Position numbers and translations under genes: made by a program. From assembly GCF_039523035.1 (NCBI RefSeq), contig NZ_BAAAEN010000005.1, positions 124,001-188,000 on the forward strand: 64,000 bases of DNA, in the 5' to 3' direction. Origin of the DNA: Pigmentiphaga daeguensis (GTDB taxonomy: Bacteria > Pseudomonadota > Gammaproteobacteria > Burkholderiales > Burkholderiaceae_B). Of this stretch, positions 35,629 to 43,686 are shown piece by piece. Position 1 is the first letter of the stretch. The number at the start of each line of letters is the position of its first letter. Below the pieces are notes generated by a model. That model ran no database searches and was not told where the DNA came from. It saw only the letters and a program-made list of their open reading frames with translations.

Positions 35629-36252
35629 TCATGCCGCGACCTGCGGCATCAGCCAGCCCTCGATATGGGCCGTCGCTTCGTCCAGGCCGATGCGATGGGT
35701 CGAGGAAAACGGCACGGTGTGCAGCGCGCCGATGGCGGCCAGTTCCTTCTTCACCGCGAACTGGGCCTTGATGCGCTGGCCGTAGGGAAACTTGTCGGCC
35801 TTGGTCAGCAAGGCCAGTACCGGCTTGCCGGACGGGGCGATCCAGTCGATCAGGTTGCGGTCCAGGTCGGTCACGCCGCGGCGGATGTCCACCAGCAGCA
35901 CGACGCCGGCCAGCGAGGTCCGGTTGCGCAGGTAGCCGCCCAGCACCTGGGCCCACTGCGAGCGGTCTTCCCGGGCCACCGAGGCATAGCCGTAGCCGGG
36001 CAGGTCGACCAGGAACCCCAGGTCGCGCTCGGGTTCGAGCGGATCGGGCAGGCCGAACATGTTGATCAGCCGGGTGCGGCCCGGCGTCTTGCTGGAGAAG
36101 GCCAGGCGCCTTTGCTGGGTCAGCACGTTGATCGCCGACGACTTGCCGGCGTTGGAGCGGCCGACGAAGCAGACTTCCGGCGCCCCGGGCGGGGGCAACT
36201 GGTCGAGCCGGGCGGCGGACGTCGTGAAATGGGCGCGATGGAGAATGGACAC
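35629..36252 (-). CDS. engB: Ribosome-biogenesis GTP-binding protein EngB/YsxC
   Basis: The product has 207 residues from GTG 36252 (reading SILHRAHFTTSAARLDQLPP, as Bordetella EngB does). A TTG at 36282 would add ten residues but shows no homology. G1 GRSNAGKS (31-38), G3 DLPGYGYA and G4 TKADK are intact. EngB is a TrmE-Era-type GTPase needed for 50S assembly. It lies between the gamma-carbonic anhydrase homologue and hemB on the same strand. Confidence 0.94.
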   Translation of the reverse strand: MSILHRAHFTTSAARLDQLPPPGAPEVCFVGRSNAGKSSAINVLTQQRRLAFSSKTPGRTRLINMFGLPDPLEPERDLGFLVDLPGYGYASVAREDRSQWAQVLGGYLRNRTSLAGVVLLVDIRRGVTDLDRNLIDWIAPSGKPVLALLTKADKFPYGQRIKAQFAVKKELAAIGALHTVPFSSTHRIGLDEATAHIEGWLMPQVAA

Positions 36253-36324
36253 TGGGCGTCGCCGGCCGGCGAAGTTAAGCAATAACCCGCTATTGTACGA
36301 CCGGCCCCGCGGCGCGGCCGCCCG

Positions 36325-36849
36325 TCAGCCGACCCGCTTCAATTCCTTCTTGAACAACTGCTGCCGCTTCACGTAGCTTTCCACGCCGGCCCGGATGCGG
36401 GCGATGTCCTCGTCGGTCAGCTGGCGCACGACCTTGGCGGGTGCCCCCAGGATCAGCGATCGGTCGGGGAACTCCTTGCCCTCGGTCACGATGGCGCCCG
36501 CGCCCACCAGGCAGTTCTTGCCGATGACCGCGCGGTTCAGCACCACGGCCTGGATGCCGATCAGCGAACCGTCGCCGATGGTACAGCCGTGCAGCATGGC
36601 CTGGTGCCCGACGGTCACGTAGTCGCCGATGGTGAGCTTGAGCCCGGGGTCGGTGTGCAGCACCGCGCCTTCCTGGACGTTGCTGGAGTCGCCCAGGATG
36701 ATGTCGTCGTTGTCCGCCCGGATCACCGCGCCCGGCCAGACGCTGGCGTTCTCGCCCAGCCTGGCCTTGCCGATGACGGTGGCCTGCTCGGCCACGTACG
36801 CCGAGTCCGGAATGTGGGGCGCGTCGGCGCCGAGCTGGTAGACAGCCAT
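36325..36849 (-). CDS. Gamma-carbonic anhydrase family hexapeptide-repeat protein (YrdA/PaaY-like)
   Basis: The product has 174 residues. It is a left-handed beta-helix of hexapeptide repeats (ATVIGKARLGENASVWPGAVIRADNDDI and onward) and keeps the metal-binding His set: one in LHTDPG and two in VGHQAMLHGCTIGDG. Such proteins bind Zn; many are carbonic anhydrases, others acyl-CoA thioesterases. The C-terminus is a charged helix typical of the trimer. It is transcribed away from the cytochrome c4 gene. Confidence 0.92.
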   Translation of the reverse strand: MAVYQLGADAPHIPDSAYVAEQATVIGKARLGENASVWPGAVIRADNDDIILGDSSNVQEGAVLHTDPGLKLTIGDYVTVGHQAMLHGCTIGDGSLIGIQAVVLNRAVIGKNCLVGAGAIVTEGKEFPDRSLILGAPAKVVRQLTDEDIARIRAGVESYVKRQQLFKKELKRVG

Positions 36850-37172
36850 GGTGGTCCTTCCCGAATAGTTTTCTATGGGCTACGTTGTAGTTGCTATAAT
36901 AAGCGGTTACTTAACATAGGAAAGCGCGGTCGGGCTTGCCTATGCGCTCCCCGCGCATAGCGGGGGCGGACCGGGTTTGCAGTAGAACAAAACTCGCAGT
37001 AGAAGAACGATCACCTCCGGCGCGAGCCGGGTCGAATCGATAACGGGGTAGGTGGGCCCCGCGGAGACACCTGCAGGAGAATCCTTGCCGCAAGCCGGCG
37101 GGAGCAGCAGGAGCAGGGCATCCGTGAGTCGCGTATCCGTAGCCTGATTGTGGAATTTAGGTCGAGGTTTTC
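36850..37172 (+). promoter_or_regulatory. Promoter and long leader of the cytochrome c4 gene
   Basis: This 323-base gap has no gene. An extended -10 element, TGCTATAAT, lies at 36892-36900 without a good -35. If it drives cytochrome c4, the leader is about 265 bases long. In the leader, CTATGCGC (36940-36947) and GCGCATAG (36953-36960) form an 8-base-pair hairpin with a 5-base loop. A second GC-rich foldable stretch is at 37047-37075 (AGGTGGGCC..GACACCT). GAGG precedes the ATG at 37173. Confidence 0.55.
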
Positions 37173-37853
37173 ATGAAGCGTGTGCTGTCCCTGATGCTTG
37201 TCGCGAGCGGTGCAATCCTGGGTGCGGCGGTGGCCCTGCCTTCCGTGGCCGCCGATGCCCAGCCCCGTCCCAAGGTCGATGCGGCCAAGGGCGAGCAGTT
37301 GTTCACCAACGGCGACGCGGCCCGCAACATCATTTCCTGTGCCAGCTGCCATGGTCCCGGCGGCAACAGCGCCGGCGCCGCCAACCCCAAGCTGGCCGGC
37401 CAGCATCCCGACTACATCTACAAGCAGCTCGTCAACTTCAAGGTCAAGGAAGGCGCCAAGACGCCCGAGCGCGTCAATGCCGTCATGAACGCCAACGTCG
37501 CCGGCCTGACCGACGAGGACATGCGCAACATCTCGGCCTACCTGGGTGCCCAGACCCTCAAGCCCGCCGTGGCCAAGAGCAAGGACACCGTCGAGCTGGG
37601 CCAGCGCATCTTCCGCGCCGGCATCGCCAGCAAGGGCGTCCCGGCCTGCGCCTCCTGCCACAGCCCCAACGGCGCCGGCATCCCCTCGCAATATCCGCGC
37701 GTGGGTGGCCAGTTCGGCGAATATACCGAGGCCCAGCTGGTGGCCTTCCGCAGCGGCGCGCGGCACAATAACGTGCCCATGGCGCAGATCGCCAACAAGA
37801 TGACCGACGCCGAAATCAAGGCCGTGGCCGACTACATCGCCGGCCTGCGCTGA
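37173..37853 (+). CDS. Cytochrome c4, diheme periplasmic electron carrier
   Basis: The product has 226 residues with a Sec signal (to about Ala27). Two c-type heme motifs are present: CASCH at 56-60 and CASCH at 159-163, each in a similar ~100-residue domain, the hallmark of cytochrome c4. It carries electrons to terminal oxidases. It is followed by a strong terminator and then by the resB/ccsA genes that attach heme to it. Confidence 0.96.
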   Translation: MKRVLSLMLVASGAILGAAVALPSVAADAQPRPKVDAAKGEQLFTNGDAARNIISCASCHGPGGNSAGAANPKLAGQHPDYIYKQLVNFKVKEGAKTPERVNAVMNANVAGLTDEDMRNISAYLGAQTLKPAVAKSKDTVELGQRIFRAGIASKGVPACASCHSPNGAGIPSQYPRVGGQFGEYTEAQLVAFRSGARHNNVPMAQIANKMTDAEIKAVADYIAGLR

Positions 37854-37891
37854 TCCGCGCCAGGAACCACTGCTGTCGATCGCGGTCATTG

Positions 37892-37916
37892 AAGGGGCGG
37901 ATCTTCCGCCCCTTTT
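37892..37916 (+). terminator. Rho-independent terminator after cytochrome c4
   Basis: GGGGCGGA (37894-37901) and TCCGCCCC (37905-37912) form a perfect 8-base-pair stem with a 3-base loop, extended by AA/TT, with TTTT following. It separates cytochrome c4 from resB. Confidence 0.93.
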
Positions 37917-37994
37917 GCATTCTTGGCAGGATGCATACCTGGCAGGATTCCAGCGGCAACCGACCTGTCCGAACCGAGGTCCGCAGCACCCATC

Positions 37995-40124
37995 ATGACC
38001 ATCGCTACTTCCTCCGCTTCCCGCCCAGCCTCGCGCGGCCTTGGCGCCGACCTGCTCGAACTGCTGGCCTCGATGCGGTTCGCCGTCAGCCTGCTGGTCT
38101 TCATCTGCCTGGCCAGCATCGTCGGGACGGTGCTGGTGCAGAACCAGCCGTCGAACAACTATGTCAACCAGTTCGGCCAGTTCTGGTTCGAGGTGTTCGA
38201 CACCTTCTCGCTCTATCACGTCTACAACGCGTGGTGGTTCCTGCTCATCATGGGATTCCTGGTGGTCTCCACCAGCCTGTGCATCATCCGCACCGCGCCC
38301 AAGATGGTCCGCGACATGCGCTCGTTCCGCGAGCACGTGCGCGAGAACAGCCTGCGGTCCTTCCACCATCGCGCCGAGTTCGCGTCGCCCGAGGCGCCGT
38401 CGCGGGTGGCCGGCTCGCTGGCCGAATTGCTCAAGCGCCAAGGTTATGCCGTGCGCACCCGGGCCGAAGGCCCGGCCACGCTGCTGGCGGCCAAGCGGGG
38501 CAGCGGCAATCGGCTGGGTTACATCTTCGCGCACACGGCCATCGTCATCGTCTGCATAGGCGGCCTGCTCGACAGCGAACTGCCGATACGGCTGCAGATC
38601 TGGCTGGCCGGCAAGAAGCCCCTGTTCGAGAACATGGCCATCGCCGACGTGCCCGCTTCCGGGCGCCTGGGCCTGGGCAATCCCAGCTTCCGCAGCAGCG
38701 TGCTGGTGCCCGAGGGCGGCAAGGCGCGCAACGGCATCGTCATGGTGGACGACGGTGCGCTGGTGCAGCCCCTGCCGTTCACGCTGGAGCTGAAGAAGTT
38801 CATCGTCGAATACTATTCCACCGGCATGCCGCGCCTGTTCGCGAGCGAGGTCGAAGTCACCGACAACGAGACCGGCGAACACTTCCCCGCCACCATCAAG
38901 GTCAATGAACCGCTGCGCTACAAGGGCGTGACGGTCTACCAGTCCAGCTTCGACGACGGCGGCAGTTCCCTGGAACTGACGGGCTACGCCTTGCGCGGCG
39001 ACCAGCCCTATACCTTCCCGGTGTCGGGCAAGGTCGGCGGCACGGCGCAACTGGTGGCCGACGGCGCTCCGGCCAGCGACGCGCTGAAGGACCTGACCGT
39101 CGAGTTCAGCGGCTTCCGTCCCATCAACGTCGAGAACTTCGCCAATGGCCGCGTGGGCGCGGCCGAACCCAAGGCGCTGCGCGAGCACGTGGCCGCGGTG
39201 TCCGGCAGCGCCGCCCGCGTGGGCCAGAACGAGGACTTCCGCAACGTCGGTCCCAGCGTGCAGTACAAGCTGCGCGACGCCAGCGGCCAGGCGCACGAAT
39301 TCCACAACTACATGCTGCCCGTCGAGGTCGACGGCGTGAAGGTCTTCCTGTCGGGGGTGCGCACCAATCCCGACGAGGATTTCCGCTACGTGCGCATGCC
39401 GGCCGACGCCGACAATTCCCTGAAGGAATTCATGGGGCTGCGCGCCATCCTGCAGGATCAGCAGGCCCGCGCGCTGGCCGCGCGCAGGTTCGCCCACGCC
39501 AACCGGCTCGCCTCGGGCGGCGCCGCCGACGGCGAACTGACCGCGCAGTTGCAGGCATCGGCCGAGCGGGCCCTGGATACTTTCGCCGACGGTGGCCTGC
39601 AATCCATCGCCCGTTTCCTGGAAACCAATGTGTCGTCGGGCGAGCAGCAGCGCGCGGCCGACGTCGTGGTCAAGCTGCTGGGCGGGGCGATGGCCGAGCT
39701 GCGCGCGGTCGAGCGTGAGCGCGCCGGGCTGCCCGCGCTGCCCACCAGCGGCCCCGAGGCGGCCGCGGCGGTGGCGTGGACGCAGGCGGCGGTGGGCGCG
39801 ATGTCGGACCTGTTCCTGTATCCGGCGCCGGTCATCCTCGGCCTGAAGGATTTCCATCACGTCCAGGCCAGCGTGTTCCAATTGAGCCGGACCCCCGGTA
39901 AAAATGCGGTATACCTGGGTTGCGTGCTATTGATCCTGGGCGTGTTCTCGATGTTCTACATCCGCGAGCGCCGCGTCTGGCTGTGGGTCAAGCCCGGACA
40001 GGACGGGCAGGGCGCGCAGACCTTGATGGCCATGACTTCCCAGCGGCGCACGCTGGATTTCAACCAGGAATTCGAACGGCTCAAGGCGGATATCGCCGCC
40101 ATGTCGCCGCAGCAGAAAGGGTAG
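37995..40124 (+). CDS. resB: Cytochrome c biogenesis protein ResB/Ccs1 (system II)
   Basis: The product has 709 residues from ATG 37995. Spans near the N-terminus (SMRFAVSLLVFICLASIVGTVL; WWFLLIMGFLVVSTSLC; HTAIVIVCIGGLL), a large periplasmic domain and a last span close to the C-terminus (YLGCVLLILGVFSMFY) match ResB. With CcsA it exports and ligates heme to apocytochromes. It lies 5 bases before ccsA, an obligate pair, and next to its substrate cytochrome c4. Confidence 0.95.
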   Translation: MTIATSSASRPASRGLGADLLELLASMRFAVSLLVFICLASIVGTVLVQNQPSNNYVNQFGQFWFEVFDTFSLYHVYNAWWFLLIMGFLVVSTSLCIIRTAPKMVRDMRSFREHVRENSLRSFHHRAEFASPEAPSRVAGSLAELLKRQGYAVRTRAEGPATLLAAKRGSGNRLGYIFAHTAIVIVCIGGLLDSELPIRLQIWLAGKKPLFENMAIADVPASGRLGLGNPSFRSSVLVPEGGKARNGIVMVDDGALVQPLPFTLELKKFIVEYYSTGMPRLFASEVEVTDNETGEHFPATIKVNEPLRYKGVTVYQSSFDDGGSSLELTGYALRGDQPYTFPVSGKVGGTAQLVADGAPASDALKDLTVEFSGFRPINVENFANGRVGAAEPKALREHVAAVSGSAARVGQNEDFRNVGPSVQYKLRDASGQAHEFHNYMLPVEVDGVKVFLSGVRTNPDEDFRYVRMPADADNSLKEFMGLRAILQDQQARALAARRFAHANRLASGGAADGELTAQLQASAERALDTFADGGLQSIARFLETNVSSGEQQRAADVVVKLLGGAMAELRAVERERAGLPALPTSGPEAAAAVAWTQAAVGAMSDLFLYPAPVILGLKDFHHVQASVFQLSRTPGKNAVYLGCVLLILGVFSMFYIRERRVWLWVKPGQDGQGAQTLMAMTSQRRTLDFNQEFERLKADIAAMSPQQKG

Positions 40125-40128
40125 CTAA

Positions 40129-41457
40129 ATGGAACTGACCTCATCCGCCCGCCCGGGCGCCGGCCGGGCTCCCCGGCGGGGCATGGACGGCCCGCGCCGG
40201 GTAGACTGGACCGACATCGCCTTCGCCGTGCTGCTGGCGGCTGGCGCCGCCTTCGCGTTCCAGCGGGTCGGCGGGATCATGAACTACTACGACAAGGCCA
40301 TCCTGGGTGGCGCGGTCGTGGTGCTGGCCTGGCTGGCGTGGCTGTGGCGGCCGTTGCGTGCGCTGATGATCGCGGTGGCCATCAGCGGCGGCCTGGCCGT
40401 CACGCTCTACCAAGGCGACCTCGCGCGGGCCGACCAGGCCTTCCTCCTCAAGTACCTGCTGTCCTCGCAGTCCGCCATCCTGTGGATGTGCGCGCTGTTC
40501 ATCATCGCCACCGCGTGTTACTGGATAGGCCTGGTCGCCCGCAGCGGCACCGCGGCCTGGCTGGGGACGGCGCTGACCTGGAGCGCGGTGTTCGCCGGCC
40601 TGACCGGCCTCCTGGTGCGCTGGCATGAAAGCTACCTGCTCAGCCCGGACATCGGCTACATCCCCGTCAGCAACCTGTACGAGGTCTTCATCCTCTTTTC
40701 GCTCATCACCGCGCTGTTCTACCTGTACTACGAGCGCAAGTACGACACGCGCAGCCTGGGTGGCTTCGTGCTGCTGGTCATCGCCTCTGCGGTCGCCTTC
40801 CTGATCTGGTACACCTTTGACCGCGGCGCGCAGCAGATCCAGCCGCTGGTGCCGGCCCTGCAAAGCTGGTGGATGAAATTGCACGTGCCCGCCAACTTCA
40901 TCGGCTACGGCACGTTCTCGCTGGCGGCCATGGTCGCCTTCGCCTACCTCGTCAAGGCGCACGGCAAGACCTCCTCGTGGGTGAAGCTGGCGCCGCTGTT
41001 CGTCCTGGGCGTGCTGCTGGCGGTCGAACCCATGATCTTCCGCCAGAGCGGCATGCCGGCCTACTGGATGACCTACGCCGGCGTGGCCGCGCTGATCGTC
41101 GGCGGCATCCTGCTGGGCCGCCGCCAGCTTGCCGAGCGCCTGCCCGCGCTCGAGGTGCTGGACGACATCATGTACAAGGCCATCGCCGTGGGCTTCGCGT
41201 TCTTCACCGTGGCCACGGTGCTGGGCGCGCTGTGGGCGGCCGACGCCTGGGGCGCCTACTGGCAGTGGGACCCGAAGGAAACCTGGGCGCTGATCGTCTG
41301 GCTCAACTACGCGGCCTGGCTGCACATGCGGCTGATCAAGGGCCTGCGCGGCAACGCCGCCGCCTACTGGGCCCTGGTGGGCCTGCTGGTGACGGGTTTC
41401 GCGTTCCTGGGCGTGAACATGTTCCTGTCCGGCCTGCACTCCTATGGAGAGCTCTGA
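40129..41457 (+). CDS. ccsA: Cytochrome c biogenesis protein CcsA/ResC (system II heme handler)
   Basis: The product has 442 residues. It is a multispan protein with the tryptophan-rich WWD signature WGAYWQWDPKETWALI near residue 385, which binds heme at the outer membrane face, and flanking His residues. The N-terminal ~30 residues are Arg/Pro-rich and cytoplasmic. AAGGG precedes the ATG. It is followed by 178 non-coding bases containing a reversed copy of the dispersed repeat. Confidence 0.95.
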   Translation: MELTSSARPGAGRAPRRGMDGPRRVDWTDIAFAVLLAAGAAFAFQRVGGIMNYYDKAILGGAVVVLAWLAWLWRPLRALMIAVAISGGLAVTLYQGDLARADQAFLLKYLLSSQSAILWMCALFIIATACYWIGLVARSGTAAWLGTALTWSAVFAGLTGLLVRWHESYLLSPDIGYIPVSNLYEVFILFSLITALFYLYYERKYDTRSLGGFVLLVIASAVAFLIWYTFDRGAQQIQPLVPALQSWWMKLHVPANFIGYGTFSLAAMVAFAYLVKAHGKTSSWVKLAPLFVLGVLLAVEPMIFRQSGMPAYWMTYAGVAALIVGGILLGRRQLAERLPALEVLDDIMYKAIAVGFAFFTVATVLGALWAADAWGAYWQWDPKETWALIVWLNYAAWLHMRLIKGLRGNAAAYWALVGLLVTGFAFLGVNMFLSGLHSYGEL

Positions 41458-41528
41458 CATTGGCTCACGGTTGCTACCGCTGGCAGCCAGCGATAGCAAC
41501 GGAACCACACCCCAAGATAGCGGTCCTA

Positions 41529-41613
41529 GACCCAGGATGCGGTGGATCCGGCTTTGCCGGTCCACCCGCGTCGCTCCCTTGAGGGGGCCCGCGTAAGCGG
41601 GTACGGGGTGGGC
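41529..41613 (-). repeat. Dispersed GC-rich intergenic repeat, copy E (reverse orientation)
   Basis: On the minus strand this reads CCCACCCCGTACCCGCTTACGCGGGCCCCCTCAAGGG, then GTGGACCGGCAAAGCCGGATCCACC and CCTGG, the same order of elements as copies A and B but more diverged. It lies between ccsA and msrP. Confidence 0.6.
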
Positions 41614-41635
41614 TTTATACGGACTGGAGACCGTC

Positions 41636-42601
41636 ATGCTGATACGCAGGCCTTCCGATATTTTGCCTTCCGAGATCACGCCCGAGGCGGTCTATCGGGA
41701 CCGGCGGCGGTTGATGCTGCAGGCGGGGCTGGCCGCGTCGGCGATGGGGCTGGCGGGGTGGAGCGGCCGCCAGGCGTTCGCGCAGACGACGGGCGTGAAG
41801 CTGGCGGCGCAGCGTAATGGCGCCTTCGTGGTGATGGACAAGCCGACCTCGCAGAAGGACGTCACTACCTACAACAATTTCTACGAGTTCGGCACCGACA
41901 AGGGAGATCCCTCGGACCACGCGGGGCGTTTCCGCACGTCGCCCTGGACGGTCGCGATCGAGGGCGAGGTCAAGAAACCGCAGGTATTGTCCCTGGACGA
42001 CCTGCGCAAGCTGGCGCCGCTGGAAGAGCGGATCTACCGGCTGCGCTGCGTCGAGGGCTGGTCCATGGTGATCCCCTGGACCGGGTATTCCCTTGCCGCG
42101 CTCATCCGCCGGGTCGAGCCCACCGGCAACGCCCGTTTCGTCGAATTCGTCACCGCCGTGCAGCCCGATACCATGCCCGGCCTGCGGACGCGCGTGCTCG
42201 ACTGGCCCTATGTCGAAGGGCTGCGCATGGACGAGGCCATGCAGCCGCTGACCCTGCTCACCTTCGGCGTCTACGGCGAAACCCTGCCCAACCAGAACGG
42301 CGCGCCCGTGCGCGTGGTGGTGCCGTGGAAATACGGTTTCAAGTCGGGCAAGTCGCTGGTGAAGATACGTTTCGTGGAAAAGCAGCCCGCCACCAGCTGG
42401 GTCAAGGCCGCGCCGCAGGAATACGGCTTCTACGCGAACGTCAACCCCAACGTGCCCCATCCGCGCTGGAGCCAGGCGTCCGAGCGGCGCATCGGCGAGG
42501 ACGGCCTGTTTTCGCCCAAGCGCAAGACGCTGATGTTCAACGGCTACGGCGACCAGGTCGCCAGCCTTTACGCCGGCATGGACCTGGCGCGCGATTACTG
42601 A
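41636..42601 (+). CDS. msrP: Periplasmic methionine sulfoxide reductase, molybdopterin subunit MsrP (YedY)
   Basis: The product has 321 residues. The Tat signal has the RDRRRLML twin-arginine core (21-28) and a hydrophobic run to AFA (about 49). The molybdenum-ligating cysteine is Cys138 in RLRCVEGWSM, the YedY signature; VVPWKYGFKSGKS is also conserved. MsrP repairs oxidised methionines in periplasmic proteins, receiving electrons from MsrQ encoded immediately downstream. Confidence 0.96.
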   Translation: MLIRRPSDILPSEITPEAVYRDRRRLMLQAGLAASAMGLAGWSGRQAFAQTTGVKLAAQRNGAFVVMDKPTSQKDVTTYNNFYEFGTDKGDPSDHAGRFRTSPWTVAIEGEVKKPQVLSLDDLRKLAPLEERIYRLRCVEGWSMVIPWTGYSLAALIRRVEPTGNARFVEFVTAVQPDTMPGLRTRVLDWPYVEGLRMDEAMQPLTLLTFGVYGETLPNQNGAPVRVVVPWKYGFKSGKSLVKIRFVEKQPATSWVKAAPQEYGFYANVNPNVPHPRWSQASERRIGEDGLFSPKRKTLMFNGYGDQVASLYAGMDLARDY

Positions 42602-42602
42602 G

Positions 42603-43262
42603 ATGGCGGATGCGCCCGTCGCATCGCATCGGACCGCCGCCCGGGCCGCGCCGCCCGAGCCGCGCGTGTTCGGACTGGCGGTGGGGCGCTTCAAGGTCCT
42701 GCTGTTCATCGTCGCGCTGCTGCCGCTGGCGCGTTGGATCTGGCTGGGGGCGACGGATGCGCTGACGGCCAATCCCGTGGAGTTCCTGACCCGTTCCTCG
42801 GGCACCTGGACCCTGGTGGCGCTGCTGGTCACGCTGGCGGTCAGTCCCCTGCGCGTCCTGCTCCGCCAGCCGGCCTTGCTGCGGGTGCGCCGCATGTGCG
42901 GGCTGTTCGCTTTCTTCTACGCCTGCCTGCATTTCACCACCTACATCTGGTGGGACCAGTGGTTCGATCTCATGTCCATCGCACGCGACGTGGCCAGGCG
43001 TCCGTTCATCACGATGGGCTTCGCCGGTTTCGCGGGGCTATGCCTGCTCGCGGCCACGTCCACGCGCGGCTGGATGCGGCGCCTGGGCTCGCGCTGGCAG
43101 TCGCTGCACCGGCTGGTCTACCTGATCGGCGTGCTCGTGCTGTTGCACTATTGGTGGCAGAAGGCCGGCAAGAATGATTTTTCGGCGGTGTTTCTCTACA
43201 CTGTGGTCTTCGCGGGGTTGATGGGATGGCGCCTGGTGCGCCGGCGTGCCGCCAGGCCGTGA
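42603..43262 (+). CDS. msrQ: Heme-binding membrane subunit MsrQ (YedZ)
   Basis: The product has 219 residues with six hydrophobic spans. The ferric-reductase-like features are visible: NPVEFLTRSSGTWTLVALLVTLAVSPL, YACLHFTTYIWWD with a likely heme His, and RLVYLIGVLVLLHYWW with another. It passes quinone or flavin electrons to MsrP. It begins one base after the msrP stop, and the charged N-terminal 30 residues are cytoplasmic. Confidence 0.94.
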   Translation: MADAPVASHRTAARAAPPEPRVFGLAVGRFKVLLFIVALLPLARWIWLGATDALTANPVEFLTRSSGTWTLVALLVTLAVSPLRVLLRQPALLRVRRMCGLFAFFYACLHFTTYIWWDQWFDLMSIARDVARRPFITMGFAGFAGLCLLAATSTRGWMRRLGSRWQSLHRLVYLIGVLVLLHYWWQKAGKNDFSAVFLYTVVFAGLMGWRLVRRRAARP

Positions 43263-43335
43263 CCGCAGCAGGCGGCGCGGCCGCCCGACCATGCGCTTCC
43301 CGATGCCCGCTACCGACAACAACAAGAGGTGCATC

Positions 43336-43683
43336 ATGAACGACGTCACGGTCGACTCCGCCAAGCTTCAATCCGCCAAGAACCTCACCACCGTCGTCTA
43401 TGCGCTGTATGCGCTGGCCATCCTGATCGGGCTGAGCAGCATCGTCGCGATCATCATCAACTACGTCAAGAAAGGCGACATGGCCGGCACCTGGCTGGAC
43501 AGCCACTTCCGCTGGCAGATCCGCACGTTCTGGTTCTCCGTGCTGTGGGCCATCGTGGGGGCGCTGACGGTGTGGGCCTTCATCGGCTGGGTCGTGTGGT
43601 TCGTGGCCTTCATCTGGTACATCTACCGCATCGTGAAGGGCTGGCTGAACCTGAACGACAACAAGCCGATGTACCCCGCCTGA
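43336..43683 (+). CDS. Small membrane protein, DUF4870-like
   Basis: The product has 115 residues with three hydrophobic segments (about 20-43, 61-80 and 82-100). The NYVKKGDMAGTWLDSHFRWQIRTFWFS region is common to small DUF4870-type membrane proteins of unknown function. AAGAGGTG precedes ATG 43336. It follows msrQ after 73 bases and is nearly end-to-end with the convergent MFS gene. The function is unknown. Confidence 0.8.
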   Translation: MNDVTVDSAKLQSAKNLTTVVYALYALAILIGLSSIVAIIINYVKKGDMAGTWLDSHFRWQIRTFWFSVLWAIVGALTVWAFIGWVVWFVAFIWYIYRIVKGWLNLNDNKPMYPA

Positions 43684-43686
43684 TCC

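Noticed and set aside
37011..39881. 956-codon open frame on the minus strand across cytochrome c4 and resB
   Set aside because: Spans two well-supported genes and a terminator; the translation is Gly/Gln/His-rich and unlike any protein family.
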